Notes under the pieces: model-generated
Seen by the model: the letters and a program-made list of their open reading frames with translations, nothing else
What the model was told of the DNA's origin: nothing
Database searches by the model: none
Translations under genes and position numbers: made by a program
Assembly (NCBI RefSeq): GCF_014699035.1
Contig: NZ_JACXAA010000005.1
Span: 186,001-250,000 of the forward strand
Direction: 5' to 3'
Length of the DNA: 64,000 bases
From: Spirosoma validum
GTDB taxonomy: Bacteria; Bacteroidota; Bacteroidia; Cytophagales; Spirosomataceae
Part shown: one piece after another, positions 33,301-39,541 of the stretch
Layout of the letters: the number at the start of each line of letters is the position of its first letter
Position numbering within the stretch: position 1 is the stretch's first letter

Positions 33301-34395
33301 ATCGAGTGGTACGTTAAACTGTTGCGTTAACCAATCCGTCTGAAACGTATTAACGTAAGGCCAGGTCTGGAATAGCTTTTTGTTTAAGTCGTACTTGATG
33401 ACACCATTCCCATTCAGACCAAGCCAGAGCACGTTTGTTCGATCGACCAGAAGTGATATAGCTGAGAACTGGCCCAACTTTGAGCCAGTAAGGCTGGAGT
33501 TGCCGATAGGTAATACGGAAACTAACCCCTCTTTGTCCGTGTACCGATTTTGGTTAACGTAGTCAATTTGCCTGGAGTCGCGCGTGAACAGCGGTAGTTC
33601 AGTCGGGTTACCCGGGACAGTAACTACTTTTCGAACGCGACCATCAGCAGGATTGAATAGGGCAAATCGGCCAGGGAATCCAAGCATCAACTCACCGTTT
33701 GCCCGTTCATGCAGGCTATGCACGTCATTTTGTGGCAACCCCTGCGCTGTACGATAGCCTGAAAACTTACCGGATGCGATATCGTAGCTGAATAATCCGT
33801 CGTGGGCAGCCAGCCAGAGCCGGTTATGCTGATCGAGCAGCATGGTATGGAACGCTCGCTGAACGGTATCGCCCCGCATCTCCCAATGCCGATGTGAAAT
33901 AGACCCATTGGCATTCAGCCGAAAAAAACCGTTAGTTTGGGTAATTACCCATACATTGCCCAGCCGATCGGGGTAGATACCGGCAAGCTGGTCGCGGCCA
34001 AGTGCCTGTCGGAACTGGTTTGTGTTAGAAAGACGCTTTGATTGTTCGGTAACCGGATCGAAACAGTCTACATTGTTGTTCTCCGTGCGGACCCAGATAT
34101 TGCCCCGGTTATCTTCCCGAATTTCGTAAAGGCTGCTGAAGGATAGCGATTTTTTCTGCTGCGGATCGTGTGAGTAAATCCGGAATCGAATGCCATCGTA
34201 CCGACAGAGTCCGTCTCGTGTAGACAACCAGATAAAACCATGCTGGTCCTGAAGCATGGAATTAACAAAACCTTGTGGCAGACCATTACGTACCGTAAGG
34301 TACTCCGGTTCAGGGGGATTGGCCAACGAAGGTAGGCTTACGCTGAGCAAGCCGCCAAGTAACCCAAGAGCTAACCACCTGGTAAATCGATGCAT
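30379..34395 (-). CDS. Hybrid two-component system protein (one-protein sensor/regulator)
   Basis: A 1338-residue protein of the Bacteroidota HTCS type. In order: signal peptide (LALGLLGGLLSVSLPSLA), two seven-bladed propeller domains (about 30-700, repeats such as HGFIWLSTRDGLCRYDG and GHLWLSTNRGLCRFD), Y_Y_Y domain (KNQYRYKLIGLDNDWIYSG), one membrane helix, HisKA with His826 in ITHEFRTPLTLII, HATPase (NLLSNALKFTD, GIGLSLVKELVEMM), receiver with Asp1134 in LIISDVLMPEMNG and an AraC-type HTH at the C-terminus. It should sense an extracellular oligosaccharide and activate uptake or catabolic genes. The rhamnose operon and a SusC/D pair are the nearest candidates. Start at MHRFTRWLALG gives the signal peptide. 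Confidence 0.94.
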   Translation of the reverse strand: MHRFTRWLALGLLGGLLSVSLPSLANPPEPEYLTVRNGLPQGFVNSMLQDQHGFIWLSTRDGLCRYDGIRFRIYSHDPQQKKSLSFSSLYEIREDNRGNIWVRTENNNVDCFDPVTEQSKRLSNTNQFRQALGRDQLAGIYPDRLGNVWVITQTNGFFRLNANGSISHRHWEMRGDTVQRAFHTMLLDQHNRLWLAAHDGLFSYDIASGKFSGYRTAQGLPQNDVHSLHERANGELMLGFPGRFALFNPADGRVRKVVTVPGNPTELPLFTRDSRQIDYVNQNRYTDKEGLVSVLPIGNSSLTGSKLGQFSAISLLVDRTNVLWLGLNGNGVIKYDLNKKLFQTWPYVNTFQTDWLTQQFNVPLDAIPASLRQQTDYEMHHQFDGTNALWISSARAVPYRYDASQRTFIAVQPTGIEAHWLPPGEPFRLTTIAIGAQGDIWGLLAPHNQAVVRYNASLKNFTAFPLPLPKNNSFVIRAMLVDGGRIYLATKNQGLLQADLSTKRLIRWQSGGTEPGMLPDDALLSLAQDPIHYNHLWIGTFGRGLCRLDKLTGKIQQFTMSQGLPNNVIYAIRPDKNGHLWLSTNRGLCRFDTRTSEVRNYTADDGLPSDEFNLFHDVALPDGRLIFGGINGYTIFDPQRIREDPYKPVVALTALRINNQLVSALTPDSPIQRDINETSNIELTHEQNFLSIDFAALQFNQSRKNQYRYKLIGLDNDWIYSGNQATATYTNLPPKTYTFVVNASNTSGIWSPYVHQLQLTIAPPLWATWWAYSAYALLLLGMLIGYIRVRFRRMHQKSQMELREQEAIQLKHLDEVKSRFFANITHEFRTPLTLIISPLEQLLKETTESPYHKRLGLVYRNANRLLRLINELLDLAKLEAGSLTVTPTPANLPEFIHRTVLVFTEEAERRQIQLQLINQISQHTYWFDSDKVEKILTNLLSNALKFTDPNGSITVALQAEPIAPNPENPVPTDLIRMSVHNTGAGIPVQNLPYVFDRFYQATPLSETSVNGSGIGLSLVKELVEMMQGTISVESNSSLGTIFTVTLPCHQARATSTADTAINLFPSTTDPSQTIAKNSSVDESVPRILLVEDDNDIAEYVTSVLSTEWHVQRVNNGRSGVEAAIANGPDLIISDVLMPEMNGFELCRQLKTNSITNHIPILLLTAKVAIESRLEGLTAGADDYLAKPFQVDELRARIRNRLEHQQRIRQYYRTQFLREGHLPQTSQAPEDEFMNKIYTILEARLDDQTFGVEPLADAVGMSRMHLSRKTKAMTGLTPNELIRMIRLKRAAELLLTGASISEVADRVGFDTPAYFSKVFKDQYRLTPSEYIEKNRHEMV

Positions 34396-34552
34396 AAGCC
34401 TAGAGGAAGTTTGCCCAATCCAGCCCGCATGAAGCTGAAAACGGGGAGTTAAATTCGCCCTCTTTCCTGAATTTATCAATTTTACGGTAGTTTTTTTTCG
34501 CAAAAGGTAAAAATCCCGCTCGTTTCATCATTCTCCTGCTTATTTATCTGCC

Positions 34553-35008
34553 ATGCGTCTTTGCCTTAAAACACGTGTTGACCAATCCTTACCGGCTGTC
34601 TGGGCGGGTTTCGACCAAGACTTATTTGAGCGGCTCAGTCCGCCCTTTCCGCCGGTTCAGGTGATCCGTTTCGACGGCTGTCGGAGGGATGATGTGGTTC
34701 ATATTCGCCTAAATTTTTTTCTGTTTCGGCAAGATTGGATCAGCCAGATTGTAGACCAGAAAACTGAAGAAAACGAAATTTATTTTGTCGATCAGGGGAC
34801 TAAACTGCCTTTTTTTCTGACGTACTGGCATCATCGCCATCGATTATTACGTGTTCCTGCCGATGGCGTGAGTGGGCAAACCCTGCTTGTTGATGATGTT
34901 ACGTTCCGAACGCCTTTTTTGCTGACCGACTATTTGTTTTATCCTGTGCTGTGGTTACAGTTTGCGTATCGAAAGCCCATTTATCGGCGCTGGTTTAGCC
35001 GATCTTAA
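34553..35008 (+). CDS. SRPBCC-fold ligand-binding-like protein
   Basis: A 151-residue protein with the pattern VWAGFDQDLFERLSPPFPPV, VIRFDGCRRDDVVHIRL and FPVLWLQF-like tail (LFYPVLWLQFAYRKPIYRRW) seen in Bacteroidota proteins annotated as SRPBCC/START-like. The function is unknown. It is divergent from the hybrid sensor gene and 200 bases before the symporter gene. Confidence 0.7.
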   Translation: MRLCLKTRVDQSLPAVWAGFDQDLFERLSPPFPPVQVIRFDGCRRDDVVHIRLNFFLFRQDWISQIVDQKTEENEIYFVDQGTKLPFFLTYWHHRHRLLRVPADGVSGQTLLVDDVTFRTPFLLTDYLFYPVLWLQFAYRKPIYRRWFSRS

Positions 35009-35173
35009 TTTCTACTAAACCCATAGGTCACGGTAGGGAGACTGTTTATATGAACTGAAAATGCCCACATAAAAGTGGACTGATACGTATATTTACCCAC
35101 AGATTATTTCAATTTGCTGGTTTATGGCCGTCTAATCTAAACATATGACTTTTCTGAACTGACGGGTTTCCGT

Positions 35174-35181
35174 TACATTTG
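35174..35181 (+). promoter_or_regulatory. Candidate -7 box for the symporter gene
   Basis: TACATTTG fits TAnnTTTG, 28 bases before the ATG, with a TTTC about 22 bases upstream in the -33 position. Confidence 0.35.
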
Positions 35182-35209
35182 TTCAATAAGGTTCTTTTAT
35201 TCTCATTGC

Positions 35210-36457
35210 ATGAAACTTCCCAACCTGACAACACGTATTTTTCTGGGCATGGTGCTCGGTATTGCCATTGGTTATTTTTTCCCAGCTACCACCTCCGGTT
35301 TCTCGGGAACTGACCTGAACATCCTGTCCAAAATTTTCCTGCGACTCATCAAAATGATTATTGGGCCGCTCGTCTTTGCTACGTTGGTGGTTGGTATTGC
35401 CAAACTTGGGGATTTTGGTACAGTGGGACGCATCGGCCTGAAAACACTGGCTTACTTTTATTTTGCTACGATTTTATCGTTGGTCGTTGGTCTATTGGTG
35501 GTTAACATCATGAGACCGGGCGAAGTGATGAACATAACCCAGTTGCCCGCAAAAGGTACTGATGTTGGGGTAGAAGTTCAGAAAATGTCGTTCGAGAATT
35601 TCATTACTCATATTGTTCCGACAAGTTTTATCGAAGCGCTGGCAACCAACGAAATTCTTCAGATTGTCGTATTCAGTATCTTTTTCGGGATTGCCGTTGG
35701 TGCCGTTGGGGAGCAGGGGAAAATCATGATCAAGGCTCTCGATGCGCTTTCGCATATTATGTTCAAGATCACTAGTTACGTTATGGCGTTTGCGCCGTTT
35801 GGCGTATTGGGCGCCATTGCCGCGATTGTAGCCCAACAGGGGTTAGGTATTCTGGGAGGCTATGTCTACCTGATTCTGTGTTTCTTCGGAGGGTTGTTAT
35901 TTTTTATATTCGTAGTACTGGCGGCCATTTGTTTAGTCGTAGGCATACCCTACATCGCCCTGCTGAAAGAAATTCGTTCGGCCGTTATTCTGTCATTCAG
36001 TACGGCCAGTTCAGAAGCGTCGTTCCCACAGACGATCGAAGCACTACGTCGGTTTGGTTGTTCCGAGCGGATTATCTCGTTTGTGTTACCACTGGGTTAT
36101 TCGTTCAATCTCGATGGCTCGATGCTGTACATGACCTTTGCCACGGCTTTCATCGCGCAGGCATACCACGTACCACTCAGCATAGAACAACAAATTACGA
36201 TGATGCTCACGCTGATGATTACGTCTAAAGGCATTGCCGGCGTACCCCGGGCATCGCTGGTCGTCATTGCCGGAACAATGTCTCTGTTTAATTTACCTAT
36301 CGAAGGACTTGCCCTATTACTGGGCATCGATCAGGTACTCGATATGGGACGTTCTGCCACGAGTGTTGCTGGCAATGCGGTAGCTACCTGCGTTATATCC
36401 AAATGGGAAGGCGAATTCAGAACGCAACCCGTGCAAACGGACGAGGTTACCGTTTGA
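35210..36457 (+). CDS. Dicarboxylate/amino acid:cation symporter (DAACS family)
   Basis: A 415-residue transporter with eight or so helices and the two re-entrant hairpins of the GltPh fold. The serine-rich hairpin reads SFSTASSEASFPQTIEAL and the binding-site helix NLDGSMLYMTFATAFIAQ; MITSKGIAGVPRAS and the late MGRSATSVAGNAVA complete the signature. It takes up glutamate, aspartate, succinate or a related anion with H+ or Na+. Single gene; no metabolic neighbour fixes the substrate. Confidence 0.93.
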   Translation: MKLPNLTTRIFLGMVLGIAIGYFFPATTSGFSGTDLNILSKIFLRLIKMIIGPLVFATLVVGIAKLGDFGTVGRIGLKTLAYFYFATILSLVVGLLVVNIMRPGEVMNITQLPAKGTDVGVEVQKMSFENFITHIVPTSFIEALATNEILQIVVFSIFFGIAVGAVGEQGKIMIKALDALSHIMFKITSYVMAFAPFGVLGAIAAIVAQQGLGILGGYVYLILCFFGGLLFFIFVVLAAICLVVGIPYIALLKEIRSAVILSFSTASSEASFPQTIEALRRFGCSERIISFVLPLGYSFNLDGSMLYMTFATAFIAQAYHVPLSIEQQITMMLTLMITSKGIAGVPRASLVVIAGTMSLFNLPIEGLALLLGIDQVLDMGRSATSVAGNAVATCVISKWEGEFRTQPVQTDEVTV

Positions 36458-36552
36458 TAAAGCAATTCGGGTTGGTTGAGGATATTCCAGAGAATCAGTG
36501 CTTTCAGGTAGTACCAATAGGTCTACCTTTTACTCCTAAATCGCTGTAGTTT

Positions 36553-36990
36553 ATGAACCAACCCGCCTTATTAGAAACCGAACTGGCTCCTTATTTTACG
36601 ACGAAAGCTCCCTTTCAATTTCCGGTTGATTTTCGGGCAGGCTTTGTTAAATACTGGCCGATTGTCACGCTGGTGTTCCTGATTTTAGCTGCTCCCGGCA
36701 TTTTAGTCTTTCTGGGTATTGGAGCGGCTTTCATGCCTGTTTCGTTTATGGGTGGCGTGAGTGCTGGTTTTGGGTACACAATTAGCATGATTCTTTCGCT
36801 TGCTGGGTTGGTACTGGGTATATTGGCTTTACCGGGTCTGTTTAATCGAAAGCGATCAGGTTGGGTATTTAGCTACTATGCCCAGTTAATCAGCGTATTT
36901 AGTAGTCTGGTTGGGTTTCATTTACTTACTTTGCTAATCGGCCTGCTCTTCCTGATGTTACTGTTTCAGGTGAGAGACTATTACAGTTAA
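36553..36990 (+). CDS. Hypothetical integral membrane protein
   Basis: A 145-residue protein with a soluble N-terminus of about 30 residues and four helices (IVTLVFLILAAPGILVFLG, GYTISMILSLAGLVLGILAL, YYAQLISVFSSLVGFHL, LLTLLIGLLFLMLLFQV). I do not recognise a named family; the length and pattern recall small Bacteroidota membrane proteins of unknown function. Ends at its own terminator. Confidence 0.7.
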   Translation: MNQPALLETELAPYFTTKAPFQFPVDFRAGFVKYWPIVTLVFLILAAPGILVFLGIGAAFMPVSFMGGVSAGFGYTISMILSLAGLVLGILALPGLFNRKRSGWVFSYYAQLISVFSSLVGFHLLTLLIGLLFLMLLFQVRDYYS

Positions 36991-37018
36991 GAACTTAATT
37001 CTCAGTCAATTCCTTATC

Positions 37019-37045
37019 AGGCCACACGTCGACGCGTTGTGGCCT
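37019..37045 (+). terminator. Intrinsic terminator
   Basis: AGGCCACA at 37019-37026 and TGTGGCCT at 37038-37045 form an 8-bp stem followed by TTTTG, 29 bases after the membrane-protein stop. Confidence 0.8.
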
Positions 37046-37160
37046 TTTGTATGACCGTTTATGGGCCTGAATCGGCGTTCATCCGTAATTTAATTGGCGT
37101 TCTGTTACAAAAGGCGGAAGTTTGGGCAATCGAACGTTGTCAACGTATTACCTGAACTAC

Positions 37161-38072
37161 ATGAATATTCTTGAAACCCACCACATTGTTAAACAGTACG
37201 CTCAACATCGTGCCTTAGATGACGTGAGTCTATCCGTGCCCAAAGGCAGTATTTTTGGTTTGCTGGGGCCAAACGGTGCCGGAAAAACCTCGCTGATTCG
37301 CATCATCAATCAGATTACAGCTCCTGATTCGGGTGAGGTCATTCTGGATGGTGAACGCCTGAAACCGGATCACATTAAACGGATTGGCTACCTGCCCGAA
37401 GAGCGGGGCCTGTACAAAAAAATGAAAGTTGGCGAACAACTGCTGTATCTGGCCCAGCTCAAGGGATTGACGGAGAAGCAGGCGATGGAAAAGCTAAAGA
37501 TTTGGTTTGTGAAGTTCGACATCAAAACGTGGTGGTCTAAACAGGTGGAAGATCTCTCCAAAGGCATGCAACAGAAGATTCAGTTTGTGGCAACGGTTTT
37601 GCACGAACCCGATCTGATTATTCTGGATGAGCCTTTTTCGGGATTCGATCCGATCAATGCCAACCTCATTAAAGATGAAATTCTGGAACTGCGCGACAGC
37701 GGCAAGACGGTCATATTTTCGACCCACCGAATGGAATCCGTTGAGGAACTTTGCGACCACATTGCACTCATCAACCGATCGCACAAAGTCCTTGATGGTC
37801 CGAAACGAGCGATTAAAGAGCAATTCAAAACGCATACGTACCATGTAGAATATCAGGGAAGTCTGGAGGATCTGCCCGCTGCCTTCGACGTACTGACTAC
37901 ACGCACCACCGACGATGGTTTTCTGCGAACCGATATTAAGATTCCACCGGATGCATCGGTTAATGACCTTGTTCGGCAACTGCTCGATCGGGTGGCTATT
38001 CGGTCGTTCGGCGAGAACATTCCCAGTATGAATGATATTTTTATTAAAACCGTAGGAGAAGCCAGTGAGTGA
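37161..38072 (+). CDS. ABC transporter ATP-binding protein (NatA-like)
   Basis: A 303-residue ABC ATPase of an ABC-2 exporter. Walker A is GLLGPNGAGKTSLIR, the signature motif is LSKGMQQKIQ, Walker B is LIILDEPFSGFDP and the switch His is in STHRMES. A C-terminal domain of about 80 residues follows, as in NatA. I start at MNILETHHIVKQY, not 13 codons earlier. The permease gene follows 77 bases later, with a periodic repeat between; the stop codon lies in the first repeat unit. Confidence 0.92.
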   Translation: MNILETHHIVKQYAQHRALDDVSLSVPKGSIFGLLGPNGAGKTSLIRIINQITAPDSGEVILDGERLKPDHIKRIGYLPEERGLYKKMKVGEQLLYLAQLKGLTEKQAMEKLKIWFVKFDIKTWWSKQVEDLSKGMQQKIQFVATVLHEPDLIILDEPFSGFDPINANLIKDEILELRDSGKTVIFSTHRMESVEELCDHIALINRSHKVLDGPKRAIKEQFKTHTYHVEYQGSLEDLPAAFDVLTTRTTDDGFLRTDIKIPPDASVNDLVRQLLDRVAIRSFGENIPSMNDIFIKTVGEASE

Positions 38073-38144
38073 ATGATTGAACCAAGGACAGGTAATACCT
38101 ATTCGTGCATTCACCCAGTCTAGTATTCACTTAATCACTCATTG
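38067..38144. repeat. 8-base-period inverted repeat element between ABC genes
   Basis: Left arm: GAGTGAAT, GATTGAAC. Right arm, read on the minus strand: CAATGAGT, GATTAAGT, GAATACTA, GACTGGGT, GAATGCAC, GAATAGGT. All share a GA start and an 8-base period. It fills the spacer and overlaps the ATPase stop codon (38070-38072), ending five bases before the permease ATG. Confidence 0.65.
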
Positions 38145-38149
38145 AAACT

Positions 38150-39472
38150 ATGCATACAATCTTTCTCATCATTAAGCGTGAATACCTGGTGCGGGTACGC
38201 AAAAAATCGTTCATCGTCATGACGATTCTTGGACCTGTACTCATTTTTGGTTTCTATGCCATCATTGGCTGGGCCGCCGTCAGTTCAATTAATCAGAAGA
38301 AAATCGCTGTGGTCGACGAGAGCGGGCGGTTTAGCGGGAAGTTTAAAAACGACGACGAAACATTGTTTTCGTACCCCAAAACATCGCTGGCCTCGGCCAA
38401 AAAAGCGTTTGTCAAACAAGGCTACGACGCGCTGGTTTTTATTCCGAAAGATGTAATCGAATACCCCAAAACCGTTCAGATTTTTGCTGAAAAAAGCGTC
38501 AGCCTGGCCTTGCAGAGCAATATCGAACGAGCTATTTCGAAAGAGATTGAAACCATCAAGCTGGAGCAGGCGGGGATCACGCAACGAATTATTGAAGATG
38601 CCAAGGTCAACGTCGATGCGCAGACGATCAGTATGAGCGAAACGGGTGAAAAAAGCAGTAACGGAATCGCTACGACCATCATTAGTGGTTTCTGCGCACT
38701 GCTGATCTATATATCCGTACTGATATATGGCACCCAGGTGATGCGGGGCGTTATGGAAGAAAAAACCAACCGGATTGTCGAGGTTATCATCTCGTCGGTG
38801 AAGCCGTTTCAGTTGATGCTGGGTAAAATTATCGGCGTAGCGCTGGTGGGTCTGACCCAGTTTATGCTCTGGATTATTCTGACTACTGGGCTGATAACCG
38901 TTGGTTCATCCGTTATGGGGCAGAAAGAAACGGCTCAGTCGGCCATGACCGCCCGTATGAACGGGATGCCCGGCCAGCAGGAGGTTCAGCGAAAAATGGC
39001 TACTGCGAAAAATCCCGTTGCCGACGTAATGAAGGCGATCGAAACGCTCAATATTTCGATGATTGTGGCTTGTTTTCTGTTCTATTTTTTAGGCGGTTAC
39101 CTGCTGTACAGTGCCTTGTTCGGAGCGGTCGGTGCCGCTGTCGATAGCGAGACCGAGACGCAGCAATTTATGTTTCCGATCATGATGCCCATAATTGCGG
39201 CCATTGCGTTTGCCCAGATTGCCGTTCGGGACCCCGACGGGCCACTGGCTTTCTGGACATCCATCATCCCATTCACCTCGCCGGTAGTCATGATGGTCCG
39301 GATTCCGTTTGGCGTACCCGGCTGGCAACTGGCGCTGTCGATGGTGCTGTTAGTAGTCGGCTTCGTTGGAACCACCTGGATAGCCGCCCGGATTTACCGC
39401 GTCGGTATTCTGATGTATGGCAAGAAAACCTCCTTCCGCGAACTCTCGAAGTGGGTGTTTTATAAAGATTAG
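38150..39472 (+). CDS. ABC-2 type transporter permease (NatB-like)
   Basis: A 440-residue permease. One N-terminal helix (IVMTILGPVLIFGFYAIIGWA) is followed by an extracytoplasmic domain of about 130 residues, then a cluster of five or six helices at about 175-425 with the family region MEEKTNRIVEVIISSVKPFQLMLGKI. With the ATPase it forms an exporter; NatAB exports Na+, but this group is also used for drugs or unknown substrates. The stop overlaps the following repeat element. Confidence 0.9.
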   Translation: MHTIFLIIKREYLVRVRKKSFIVMTILGPVLIFGFYAIIGWAAVSSINQKKIAVVDESGRFSGKFKNDDETLFSYPKTSLASAKKAFVKQGYDALVFIPKDVIEYPKTVQIFAEKSVSLALQSNIERAISKEIETIKLEQAGITQRIIEDAKVNVDAQTISMSETGEKSSNGIATTIISGFCALLIYISVLIYGTQVMRGVMEEKTNRIVEVIISSVKPFQLMLGKIIGVALVGLTQFMLWIILTTGLITVGSSVMGQKETAQSAMTARMNGMPGQQEVQRKMATAKNPVADVMKAIETLNISMIVACFLFYFLGGYLLYSALFGAVGAAVDSETETQQFMFPIMMPIIAAIAFAQIAVRDPDGPLAFWTSIIPFTSPVVMMVRIPFGVPGWQLALSMVLLVVGFVGTTWIAARIYRVGILMYGKKTSFRELSKWVFYKD

Positions 39473-39541
39473 GGCATAGGGTAAGGGGCATGGGGATTTT
39501 CTTTACTGATCCTGTGTCCTTTCCCCCATGCCCTATGCCAC
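39470..39541. repeat. 7-base-period inverted repeat element between convergent genes
   Basis: Left arm heptamers: GGGCATA, GGGTAAG, GGGCATG, GGGATTT. Right arm on the minus strand: GGCATAG, GGCATGG, GGGAAAG. The arms fold over a loop of about 18 bases. The element reaches from the permease stop codon to the stop of the minus-strand gene and probably ends both transcripts. Confidence 0.75.

Noticed and set aside
37494..38114. 206-codon frame antisense to the ABC ATPase gene
   Set aside because: Overlaps Walker B and signature motifs of a clear gene; no domain of its own.
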